Positions 18,029 to 29,000 of a stretch of DNA of 64,000 nt are shown here, piece after piece. The notes beneath the pieces are model-generated. The model searched no databases and was not told the DNA's origin. It saw nothing but the letters and a program-made list of their open reading frames with translations. The stretch is from the NCBI GenBank assembly GCA_030374805.1, contig JARGSG010000183.1:1240001-1304000 (forward strand). Reading direction: 5' to 3'. The position numbers and the translations under genes were made by a program. This DNA comes from Gracilaria gracilis. Its lineage: Eukaryota > Rhodophyta > Florideophyceae > Gracilariales > Gracilariaceae. The first letter of the stretch is position 1. Every line of letters starts with the position of its first letter.

Positions 18029-19668
18029 TACGTATTAGGCGATGTCAGGTTTGCACCTATATACGGTGAGACGAGAACTCTGTGACGAAAAAGATCGCTC
18101 ATTCAATTGCCCTACTCTCTCTCCAGACATCGATGGCCTTCGGCCTAAATTCTGCAGTTAAATTTGACAGAGAGAGAAAGTGACTCCTTCGTATATGGGG
18201 ATAGAAACGGTGATTCAAGTTGACGAAAGTGAGAGAGAAACGTTTGTTGAGAAGTGAAGGTCTATTGCTGGTTATCCCTGTCTACCGTGCGTCAAAGTTG
18301 CAGCACCGGGCAAATCGTGCATGGGTCCATCACCAGTCACTGGCCCAAATTGAGTCCAGCAAGGATACCAGAAATGCAGCAAAACAGAGCGGTTCCCCTG
18401 TTTTGGCGTCCGTGGATTCTGAACGATCAGCGATGGCAAAGTTTGCCAGGCAAACCCCATGCAGAATACGTCCCCAGTCGCGATGCCACTTCTCTCGACA
18501 CTGCCGCATTCTGGGCTTTTGGGAAGCAACTTCCGATTACAATCGATGGAAATCTTGAAACTCGTATCGAAATGCACGAGAACGTAACCTAATCCTTCAT
18601 GCTTGAGGACGGGTACAGAGATAAATAATTCTTGCCCATCCTCTGCTTAAGCAGTGATTCTCATGTTTCGGCGAAGCAGTGAGTTACGAAGTCGATTCTC
18701 TCTGCTCACCACATACAGCCCAAAGGCCCAATAAGTAGGTGCAACGATGTACGTGTCTCCCAGCTCGTGGATATTCTTGATTCTTGCAATACCAGACCGT
18801 GCCGCCCGTCGCGACTGGTTTGTTCTGATTGCTCAACTCGGAAGTATAAATCCTAACAAAAATGGGTCCAACTTGGAAGTTACAAGGGTACAAGGGTATG
18901 CAGAGAGAGGAGATATCCTTGAACTTCGCAGGGTGAATTGAAGAATTTCTGTGGCACTTCTGTCATTCGCAATCTGTAGTACAAACGCATCAAAGAAGGC
19001 TCAAAAGTAAAGTAGATCCATTTAGCGGTAGAGGTAATGCGATGTAGCACGCAAGGATCTCGCGTGCTCCGATTTACTAACCGATCGCGTCGACTTTGGA
19101 GAACAAGAAAGTACAGTAGTATACAACGAGATCCTGCGAACCCGAATTGTGCACGATTAGGAAGGCCAAAGGACACAGAGACCGAACCGACGCCATGGTA
19201 ACATAGCCATGACCATGTGGCCGGCGATTTCATGTCCGCATTAGGGCTATCTGCATTACCAAAAACCGATCGATTCACACGCCTGTAATCAGAGCACTTT
19301 CATTCTCAGGGCTTTGATTCCATACCAATCTGCGTTCCCTCTGCCTTTGAATATTAGCGTAGGGCACGTGTACAAACTATAGTGATGAAGATCACGACGG
19401 CATCATGCAGCCTTCCCAAGGGGCGGAAGACTTGGGCTAGTAGAGGGCAAGTTCCATTGAAACGCGAAGTAGTATTGATCATGAAGAAAAGAATCGCGAT
19501 CGAAGATGTGCATTTGCGATAGTGCGAAGGCCTGCAGAACAGAAATACATTGACAAGGGTAGACCCCTCGCCGAGTTAGCTTAGCATGAATGGTAGCATT
19601 TGATGGAAATTAGAACGATCCTGGTAGATAAGTGTCACTCTTTCCATGTATGTTCGTCCCTAATGTTC
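18029..19668. other. Intergenic region with a possible DDE transposase remnant
   Basis: No intact gene is supported in these 1.6 kb. At about 18290-18590 (+) a 110-codon frame reads IPEMQQNRAVP ... VPSRDATSLDTAAFWAFGKQ, which recalls the QQDNAPPH and QPPNSPDxNxxDLGFF blocks of Tc1/mariner-like DDE transposases. This is a weak, degraded similarity. The rest shows nothing I recognise. Confidence 0.3.
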
Positions 19669-21514
19669 TCACAAGAAACAAAAGGCGGTAATCGCGGCTG
19701 CAAACCCCCAGCACGAAGCCACTCTCAATACTGTAGATTCCCCAGCTACTTCTGCGACTTTTCCAGTATACAAAGTGTCGATTAGCTGTGGTATAACACA
19801 AAAAAGGTTCATCATGCCCAGATTGCTCGCTAAGTTTTCAGGATATCTTTGCACGACTATGGCGATAGGTATAGTTTGTGTAACAATAAACGGGACGCTT
19901 CCCAAAGCAATTACTAGCGAAGCGATCAAGACATCCTTCGTGAAAGCACATGAGAACAACACCGAAGAGAAGACAAGGAATGACATGCCAAATACGAGGC
20001 GCTCTCCAACGGCGCCAATAAAACTAATGATACTCGGATAAAAGAAGCTGAAGAAAATGGCTAGTACGGCTTTCGCGACATTTGCGGCGGAGAAAACGGA
20101 CACTCCATGTTCATAGCGTAACGCAGCGGGTGACGATGGTTCGGCATTGGGATCTCCTTGCAATACATCGACTCCCAACCATTGGCTGTAGTAGGGTAGC
20201 GATGCAAACCACAAAAACCATGCAAAACCATACACAATACCTACCTTGATCAACGGACGGGGAAACTGACGAACTGTGGCTGAAATGGTCGACCTTAAGG
20301 TGGGCCAAAACGAAGATTGTTTTGGAAGTTCCTGTTGTCGGAGAGGTGGTGCGTGGTCGTCATCGACATTGTCTTGCTGATCTGCTTGAGAGCTTTCTGT
20401 TGCCAGCATTCTCTCATTTGCATCCTCGTAGTTTTCGCCTTCTTCACGCACATCGCTTGCGACTTGCTCAGTGTTAATACCTTCATTTCGTTCTTCATCT
20501 TTCAGAATAGGGATACCAGAGTCTTCATTGGGGGAAGATTCGTCGCGTACATCTGAGTCTAGTGCATTCTCTTGAGCCAATGCAGCCGAAGTGTCCACCC
20601 GACCTTCCTCTATATCATGGGAACCAGCCGCTTGTGCAGTCGTTGGGTCTGTGACCTCAATTGGTGTCTCTTTGCACACAACGAGAGAAATTGTGCACGT
20701 AACAGCCAACAGCACGCTAGCTACAGTAAATATTCTGCTGATGTTAGTCACGGGATCCTTCCAAGACGACAAATACATACCACCACAAATCTCCGCCATA
20801 GATGCCACGACGGCGGCCGCTGATTGCACTGGATGTTGTTGGTCGGCTGGTAACAAATCTCCAAAGAGAGCACGGCTGGGGAACATAATTGCGTTAGTGG
20901 CGAAGTCCAAGACCCCGAACGCAAGCACAGCGACGACACGGGCAGCTGGGAGGAAACCAAAGGTGATAGCACTTGCATTAGCAAAAACGTTCATCCCAAG
21001 AATGCAAAAGAGTGTGCCCCCAAGTATGAAAGGCCTCCTTCTTCCAAAGGAAGACGTGCAGCGATCAGACAGGACGCCAACAACTGGGGCAACAATTAGG
21101 CCTGAGAGTGGACCCATTATCCACACAAGGTGTGATAGAAATGGACCAGCTTTTAAAGAGTGCTGAAAGTAGGGACTGCGAGGTTCAAGTTAGTTAAGAT
21201 GGCGCGAATATGTACTTCGTAGCTGTACACACCAGTTCGGGTTCGCAAATAACTTACGTGGCGACGGCAAACTTGCATAGCCAAACAAAGGCGAGCCCAA
21301 AGTCAGCCATTACCATAAAGTACATCCGATTTCTAGAGACTGGGTGACGCTCCGGGTGGCCGGGCTCTTGTTCACAGCAGCCTGCTTTGAACTCGCCGTC
21401 CTCACTGTCTTGTTCATGTTGCTGTTGTTGTTCATGTTGTTGTGTGTTTAGACCGGGGGAGGAACCCTGGGGCTGTTGAACCCCTGAACCGAGGCTGTCT
21501 TCCGCGGACACCAT
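19669..21514 (-). CDS. Sugar/H+ symporter of the SUT/SLC45 (GPH) family
   Basis: Two exons, 21514-21258 and 21175-19669, give 587 aa. The 82-bp intron has a GTAAGT donor, a CTAAC-type branch region and a CAG acceptor; joining in phase 2 gives FAVATPYFQHSLKAGPFLSH, matching the TPY motif of sucrose transporters. The next block, VWIMGPLSGLIVAPVVGVLSDRC and GRRRPFI, is the family signature between helices 2 and 3. Twelve hydrophobic segments are visible in two sets of six, separated by an acidic loop (about 300-400). The family carries sucrose or related sugars with protons across the plasma or vacuolar membrane; substrate here is inferred only. The N-terminus has Gln/His repeats. Confidence 0.88.
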
Positions 21515-21778
21515 TAGTGGGCGCGATGGCGCCTGCTACAGAAAGCAGAGTTCACAAGGAAATAGAACATGACCAGGTCTTTGGACACTTTGTACATGCT
21601 CTGCTGTCTCGAGAAGGCTTCAGAAGCGTGGTTGGGGTAAATATTATATCCAACGCATGTCTAGAGAGAGCTACCTTGGCTCAACAGCAGAAATGACAAG
21701 CGAAGCTGACGAATTGAATTTCGGAGACTGTTTTGAGAAAAAATATCTTGCGCGTTGAGATTTACTCTACACGTAGAT

Positions 21779-21796
21779 ACACGTACAGGTACGTGT
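21779..21796. repeat. Palindrome ACACGTAC-AG-GTACGTGT
   Basis: Perfect 8-bp arms with a 2-nt centre, 265 bp upstream of the transporter start at 21514. ACGT core. The surrounding gap 21515-22110 holds no gene I can support. Confidence 0.7.
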
Positions 21797-22110
21797 ACCG
21801 TTTAATTTGTCACGATACTGTGTGTAACTTCCATTCTTTGTTGCTCGTGCCATTGAACAGCGACCCTCCAAGCAACCAACTTTACCTTCATGTAGCATCT
21901 CGGATGTCGAGTCGACTTAACACTTTGCCCCCAAGGTTAACCAAGAAAAGCATCGCTCTTCTACCATAACTGCTAGGACTATTTTTTGACTTCACTTCGC
22001 AGTACATCTGGGAGAATGTCGACGACGTCATTTGGTCGTTGACTGAACATTTAGATCAAACTAGACGCGTTACAATGTTAGGAACGCTGAAGGGTTAACC
22101 TTCTACCTGC

Positions 22111-23176
22111 TTACATGAATTTGTCAAACCAGAGCAACACTTCCTCCGGGTGCTGGGTTACGTAGTTGAAGCCAGCAAAACGACTCTTTTCCACATCAAC
22201 CCACTTCATTTCTTTCGTTACAGTAAGTTCATTATAAAAGTCTTCCACCATCTCGAAACCTGTCATTCCGTTGTTTTTGTTCTGCATCACCAGCGTTGGA
22301 ATTGTGATATTCTTTGCCAAACGCACAAATGATCGTTCATCCATGTCACGCTGCAAACGGCGGTTTGTAACACTATCAACCATTCTGCGCATAAATGTTG
22401 GAAAGCCCAACACACAAATGAAGCCTTTGTGCGTAAGTGGTTGAATGGCAACCATTGCCTTTATGTTGATATGTTTCCCCAAGCCATCGTCTCTTCCGTA
22501 TGCGAAGGTTGAGGCAGCTGCTCCTATGCCCATAGACATCAGACCAATGTCGGCGTTCTTATACTTCTCAAGACCCTCAATATATTTCACGGCGGCAATT
22601 ACATCGAGGGCCTCACTGTATCCGTACGACGCCCATGGTATGTCAATAGACTTTGCACTTTCGCCGTGATTTCGCATGTCGAACATGAGAACTGTGTAAC
22701 CCCTGGAGTTGAGATATTTGACATGCTTGAGGAAAGATATGTCCGCTTTCCACAAGGGGAACAGGCCCTTGCCTTTACGTTGCCATCCACAACGATTGGC
22801 CTGTATACCAAAGTGACTCTGAATGATAACCTTGTTGGGTTCGGCTGAAATCAGCCACCCTTTCAAAGTCAAACCGTCTTCCGTTTCGAAGGACACATCT
22901 TCAAAAGGTAGGCCATGCTGTTCTGGAGATTCGAAAATGCCGCCGTCCTGATATGGCTTCACCATCATATTGGACAGTAATGTACCAAGCACCATCTTAC
23001 TTGCGCTATTGTGGCTCGAAAGCAAAGCAAGGTGGTGCTTCACAAAGGTCAAAATGAGACTTGCTGAGGCTGCGACAGGCTTCGATGTGACCTCGTGAGT
23101 AGACAACTTACGGAGCAACGAAGGACAGGAAGAGTGCGTTCATACAGCAGGACCAACTAACCATGCAGATGGCCAT
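22111..23176 (-). CDS. Alpha/beta hydrolase fold protein
   Basis: The body (22111 to about 23060) encodes an alpha/beta hydrolase. GWLISAEPNKVIIQSHFG is an early core strand with the oxyanion region, and GYTVLMFDMRNHGES is the strand and HGxS block typical of the fold. IGLMSMGIGAAAS is the nucleophile elbow, with Ser in an LxSxG rather than GxSxG setting. The C-terminal NITIPTLVMQNKNNGMTG and HPEEVLLWFDKF carry the late acid and His region. The 5' end is uncertain. The frame has no ATG before residue MVLGTLLSN (22995), but a GTAAGT donor near 23111 suggests a short first exon starting at an ATG at 23176 or 23143, encoding a hydrophobic MNALFLSFVA-like anchor. The splice acceptor is unclear. 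Substrate unknown. Confidence 0.7.
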
Positions 23177-24288
23177 GCGTCTAAATGGGCCCCGGTCTTC
23201 CTCATCCTTGGCCAGTTCTTCGAAGGCGAAAATACATCAATACCCAGAGAGAGAGAAAACATAAGCTCATGAGCGGAGCCTAGTCGAGGCTATCCTTCTA
23301 GCACCTTTGCACTCGGTGCGAAGGAAGGCACTGAATGTACACCTTATGGCCGCGGCTTTGCATGTATCTAATATCCACTGAATGCTGTTTGAGTTCTGAA
23401 GAATGGAGTATAGAAATAGTGATGACATTGTGTTACATGCCCAGGTTGATGTACAGTTGGCATAAGGTTACCCTTCAAATAACTCACTTGAAGATCGAAT
23501 ATAGGCTCTATTCGACGCACAAAGTTGTTGTATTCCTAGCACATATGAACAAGGCAATGACACCCCTGGGTTTCCTGTAGTGCAATGCACGTTCCAGGAT
23601 GGACATACGTATAAGTTCAAGAAATGTCCTTCTCCCATAGTTTGGACGTGTTCCCTTCATGGAAGAGATGTCAACGCTGAGCGGCTCCTCTCACTCGAAT
23701 GAGAGGCAGAACTCGGAGTTTCAATGATGGAGTCTTGAAAGAACTTCCTGCGGGCTGAACTGAAGTGTCTTATTCCCCTTTCCCGATTCGGCCCGTATGG
23801 ATCTTATGGGGTAAAAGGCTACAAGCCTTGTAAACGGGTTTGCTGGATATTGCTATGAGCGGAATCACTTTCGGAGAAACAGAACGAGCACAAACATCTC
23901 AGCAAAATCTCAACAAACTTCCAATCAACGTTGTGCCACAGCAGTCACGGCCCCCTCGTGAGGATTTGTGGTCAATGATTTTAATCATTTTTCACTCTCC
24001 AACTTTGTGACGTCAGTCCGAGAGTGCATGTTGTGTTTCCTCCATTGGCAAGCCACGCTACAATGCTACTCCGTCAATGTACCTAAACGCTCCAGACGGT
24101 GCATTATTCCCGACACCATTTCTCTCAACTCTACTTCTCTTGGCCTACATACCCTTGTATCGCCACAAAATTTGCTTCACGCTTTCCCCTGTAGTTACGC
24201 GACTGGGCCTAGTCCCCAAAAAAACTCTAATCGGGCTCGAGAAGTAGTTGTCATCCGATCACCCTGGGGCTATACATCATCGTCAGCA
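23177..24288. promoter_or_regulatory. Divergent gap between hydrolase and enolase, with open enolase frame upstream
   Basis: No separate gene is supported. The enolase reading frame stays open from 23968 to 24288 without a stop and includes an in-frame ATG at 24028, so the right end may be coding (N-terminal targeting extension) instead of promoter. Confidence 0.4.
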
Positions 24289-25644
24289 ATGTCTCGAATC
24301 AAAGACGTTCGCGGCCGTCAGCTGTTTGATTCTCTGGGTAATCCTACCCTCGAGGTAGAGGTAGAGACCGATGATGGTTGCTTCCGCGCCATAGTACCAG
24401 CTGGTTCAGCACATGGTGTTAACGAAGCATTGGAGCTAAGAGACGGTGATGAAAGAGTTTTTGGAGGAAAAGGGGTGTCGAAAGCGATCAAAAATGTCAA
24501 TAACGAACTCGCCGTAGCTGTTATTGGAATGGATCCGACTGATCAAGAAGGAATTGATCAAGCTTTAAATGACTGCGATGGAAGTACGGACGGAACGAAG
24601 AGCCGCCTTGGCGCAAATGCAATCCTCGGCGTCTCCATGGCCGTCTCCCGCGCGGGGGCTGCCAAGAAGGGAATTCCCCTTTACAAACATCTCAATAACC
24701 TCGCTGGAAATCCGGGTATGATGCTACCTGTTCCGTGTTTCAATATGTTAAGTGGTGGTTCCCGCGCTAGTAATGGTCTGAGCTTTCAGGAGTTTATTGT
24801 CATGCCAACAGGAGCAGCTTCTTTCAAACAAGCTATGAGAGTTGGCGTAGAGGTTTACCACAGGTTGAGAGACTTGGTATCTGAACAATACGGGAAAGGT
24901 GCCATTGCCGTGGATGAAGAAGGAGGTTTCGCTCCCGATATGGATGACAATGAAGAAGCATTCAAATTGCTGAAGACGGCGATAAAGGAAACTGGATACG
25001 AAGAGGTAGTTCAAATCGGAATCGATGTTGCAGCCAGTGATTTCTTCGATAAGCTCTCTGGGAGATACAATCTAGATTTCAAGCAAACCGAGAAAGAAAC
25101 GTCAACAGAGAAAATGAAAACAGCAGACGACCTTTTGCGAATGTACAAGGTTTATGCCGCGAACTATGGTGTGATTTCTATTGAAGACCCTTTTCACAGG
25201 GACGACATATTGTCATATGGAAACATGACTGGTGAACTAGGAGAGCTTATCCAGATAATGGGTGATGACTTCCTTACTACTAACCTGGACAAACTTGAAG
25301 GTGCGATTGAACAGAACAGCTGCAACGCTCTTCTCTTGAAACTAAACCAAATCGGGACTGTTACGGAGGCTATTGAAGCGAATAATCTTGCTCGCAATGC
25401 AGGTTTTGGTGTGATGGTGAGTCACCGCGCTGGGGAAACGGAGGACCCGTTCATTGCGTCGCTTTGCGCTGGACTAGGGACCGGTCAGATAAAATCAGGA
25501 GCTCCTTGTCGCTCCGAAAGACTAGCCAAGTACAATGAGCTGCTTCGAATAGAAGAAGACTTGGGTGATAATGCTGTGTTCGCTGGAGACTACTGGAGGG
25601 ACCCGTGGATGATGGAAAACTCGAGGAACCCTGCGTATATATAG
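24289..25644 (+). CDS. ENO: Enolase-like protein with altered active site
   Basis: 451 aa from the ATG at 24289; a start at 24028 in the same frame would add 87 residues that could be a targeting peptide. Enolase converts 2-phosphoglycerate to phosphoenolpyruvate. The whole fold is present, with the metal ligands IDVAAS, ISIEDPF and MGDDF, the general acid/base residues FQEF, EEGGFAP, LLLKLNQIGT and GQIKSGAP, and the C-terminal RSERLAKYNELLRIEE. Three positions differ from canonical enolases. Loop 1 reads PAGSAHG instead of PSGASTG (yeast Ser39 position is Ala41). Loop 2 reads GGSRA instead of GGSHA (yeast His159 position is Arg159). The phosphate-binding SHRSGETED reads SHRAGETED (Ala381). 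It may be weakly active, inactive or moonlighting. No introns. Confidence 0.9.
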   Translation: MSRIKDVRGRQLFDSLGNPTLEVEVETDDGCFRAIVPAGSAHGVNEALELRDGDERVFGGKGVSKAIKNVNNELAVAVIGMDPTDQEGIDQALNDCDGSTDGTKSRLGANAILGVSMAVSRAGAAKKGIPLYKHLNNLAGNPGMMLPVPCFNMLSGGSRASNGLSFQEFIVMPTGAASFKQAMRVGVEVYHRLRDLVSEQYGKGAIAVDEEGGFAPDMDDNEEAFKLLKTAIKETGYEEVVQIGIDVAASDFFDKLSGRYNLDFKQTEKETSTEKMKTADDLLRMYKVYAANYGVISIEDPFHRDDILSYGNMTGELGELIQIMGDDFLTTNLDKLEGAIEQNSCNALLLKLNQIGTVTEAIEANNLARNAGFGVMVSHRAGETEDPFIASLCAGLGTGQIKSGAPCRSERLAKYNELLRIEEDLGDNAVFAGDYWRDPWMMENSRNPAYI

Positions 25645-25924
25645 AGCGCAAATTCACGGGTAGCGTTTTACCGACAGCGATTCCCACACTTCGCTCGGCC
25701 AACTATTACCACACCAAGCACGTAGTGTTATAGTATCAAAAAGCAATTTCGGGCACGTTATCAAACCTTACGTCGTTTAACGTTTGGCACTTATAACTCA
25801 ATCTATAGCCGTTTTCATTGTTAAACCACCATGTTCACATTGTTCATTGTGACCTTACATGCCGGTCGTCCTGAACTACAAAGGATAATGATACAGGATG
25901 ACTGGTATGTATCTCTCGCTTTGC

Positions 25925-26070
25925 CATTGAATTCGTCAAATATGTCTGTTCAGTCAGCTGGCTGGCCAAAGATGGTTCCAACGGATGTAGATAATGTCCG
26001 TCATGACGCAAAATATGGCTAGATCAGGAAGGGTATTAACCCGTGGCAATAAATTGTGGATGTAAGCATG
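25925..26070 (-). pseudogene. Decayed tandem copy of the potassium-channel C-terminus
   Basis: Just beyond the stop of the channel gene, minus-strand DNA reads IHNLLPRVNTLPDLAIFCVMTDIIYI and then stops. This mirrors the channel's own C-terminal IHNLLPYVYTLPDLNTWC plus TDGIYILCDPS. Shared DNA (GATCAGGAAGGGTAT) lies at 26022 and 26190, a period of 168 bp, exactly 56 codons. The copy carries stop codons and point changes, so it is a dead tandem duplication of the last exon segment. Confidence 0.8.
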
Positions 26071-26073
26071 ATT

Positions 26074-29000
26074 TCATGACTTCCTCAGAGTATTGACGTC
26101 GTCAAATGTGTCCGCCCAATTAGCTGGCAAGTCAAAGCTCGGATCACAGAGGATATAGATACCGTCTGTCCTTGCGCACCACGTGTTTAGATCAGGAAGG
26201 GTATAAACGTATGGCAACAGATTATGGATCACCTCTTTCTCGATGTATTTCACGTTCTTCAGGACTTGCCCAGCAGTTCTTTGCGGTGTAGCTTTCGAGT
26301 CTCCAGTTCGATCAAGTTGCTCGTTTGCTGAAGCAGTACCTTGGATTGCATTTTGTTTTGAACTCTCTGGTGTCTGGCCCTGGACGTCCATCGCATCGTC
26401 CTCACCAGAGCTATCTTCATCGGATTGAGAGGCCATGTTGCCGTTCCGCGCCCTACTACCCCATCGTCCATGAACTTCATTTCTGCCTTCCTTTTCCTGT
26501 ACTCGATGAGGGAGCACTTCTTGAACGGTACCAAGCGCTCTTCGGACAAAACGTTTCGCACTAGTGAAAAGAGCAGTCGTCTCCTTTGCGATCTCTTCCT
26601 CAGTCGACAAGATTTCGCTCGCTACTCGTCTCAAATGGTGCAAAGCTGCTATTCCTCTTCTGCCCCGTTGCTTTTTCGGTAACAAAACTGGGGCTATGCC
26701 AGAACGATAAATACCGAGAGGGGTGACACCTATTCTAACAAGGGCACTGAAGATGTCCTCATATCTTACTAGCACTTTTCCGCTTCTTCGAACTGCAGAG
26801 CTATCAGGATCAAACATGGACGAGGGAATTCTAACAAGGCGAACCTTCATCCCAGGTTTCTTTGAGTTTGTTCCAAGGATATTCGTGAAGAAGTTGATGA
26901 AACCTGGTTCAATGTACTCGCGGGCCAGCATCGTGATCGAATTGGATTGCACAAGAAGCTCTCCTGAGGCATATCTGCTTCGTGAAAATAACACGCTCCG
27001 ACGAGCACGAACAGCTCCTGGTCTAGCAGCAGGATCAGTCTCCAGCTCTGGTAGGCCTTCAAGTGGGCGGTCAGCAATTATACTCCTTAAATTGACGAGA
27101 GCCTGGTCTGAGTACCTTCCTGGGCGAAATGCACTGGATAGATTTAGATGTGCGGACTCCTGACGAGATCCACTGATAAATCCAATAGAGTCTGGTTCCC
27201 CTGGTGACATATGCGGTTGGGTAGTGGACGTTTCTTTTGAACCTTCTCCGTTGGAACCGATACTAAGGTGTTGGGCTTCTGCATGTAGTGGGCGCCTGTC
27301 GATATCGCCACCAAGAGTTGCACCTTTCCTGCGTGGATGCAATGGTTCTCGCAAATACTCTAAGGAGCTTTCTTCCACCAGTTCCGAACAAATGAAGAGA
27401 TCCTGATCATCTTTCGTAACGACATCCAGAGTCAGCAAAGTAAGTAGAGTTTGAGAGTCAGTAACATTTCCTTGTCGCTGGTAGTCAGCAGTGGTCGCTA
27501 CTGCTCTCGCACGGCTTAAACGCGCCTTTCTCCATGTGGCCCTGGAAGTAGGAGGACCTTCGACATAATACAAGGATTTTCCAGCGAACCGAGAAAACCT
27601 TTCTCTAAACTCGGGGGATATGGATGGATGAACTACAACAATCTTTGCCTTCTGTGTCCCTATGACTGACTTGCGTTCATCTTTTCTCCAAAGATTCGCA
27701 AGCAATAAAGTCAAATTGTCTAAGGCCGCGTCACCCTCAGGCGCGATTATAACGTGACCCTTCAAATCTTCTGGAACATGATCAGTCTTGGTTTCATCGA
27801 GCAACAAATCTGATTGCAACACATTGCTCTTGAGAGCTTCATCATCATCAAGAAGCGCATCAAGATCATCTCCAGACCGACGGCGGCGGCTGTGGAGAAG
27901 GGAACAGTATGATGGAGCTAAACCACCTAGCTCAAACCCATCATACCTCTCGTTTGTACTCAGAGTGGATTCGTTTTCCCTTCCTGTTGCTCGGTGCTGT
28001 GCAGCAGAGTTCTCTTGTGAACCAGAGGTAGGAGGGTTTTCTTCGCGACGCTTTTTCGCATGGCACAATCCCACCAAGTTAAGTCCAGCAGCAACTGCTC
28101 CCAATTCATGATAGGTCAGAATCATCGTAAGATCTCCTCGTGAAAGCACAGTGTCGGTTCTGAGAACAGGTTTCGGTATAGGGTTCCTAGCGTCACTAAT
28201 TGCCACAATTACAAGCCCTAGTTGACAAAGATCTACAGCAATATCCTGTACGGCAACGCCATCAAGCTCCTTCGGAACAATCGCATAAGCAAGCTCACAA
28301 GATGCTCCCAAGTGATACTCTGACAACCATGGAGGTTCATCTTCTGACAATTTTGGGCACTGTACATCGAGGTACATATTTGAGAGCAACGTGCCAACCC
28401 CATTTGCCTTCAAGTTTCCAGCCATTAAAGCCATCTGAATCTCTTGAAGACAGACTACTTGCGAACGGGCGAGATCGTCATTTCCAACCGCAAGTGGATA
28501 ATTTCTACTCGTGTCCTCCTGTGTGTCGATATGTCTATGTACATGCTCTTCAAATCTTCGAAGCACACTTCCTTTGTGCTGAAGCTCAGGTATCGTTTCA
28601 TATTCGAGCTCCAGGACTTTGAAATAAAGTCCTTCATACCCTGCACTTCTACTCATTTCCTTTCCTCGGAAGTAGGTATCTTCTTTCGAGAAAGTCGATG
28701 CTGTGGTAAGGGCAGTATATGTTTGCAGGTTAGAATTCTCTAACAGAGTCTGGGCGTAGATAGGAATGTCCGTGCGCGTATTTCTGATCGCCAGAGCGCT
28801 CATAATGGTGTTGGTATCTTGGATGGATGGATCTTCACCGTTTGTAAAGGAACTCAAGATAAAAACAGCATCAGCGGCCTCGATACCAGCACGTTTCAGA
28901 TCTGTAGAGTTCCCCACAGACCCACTTAAATATTGTACCCTTGTCTGCAAGAAATAATTCTTCGCAATGTACCGATACCAATCAGCGTCCGACCATTTGA

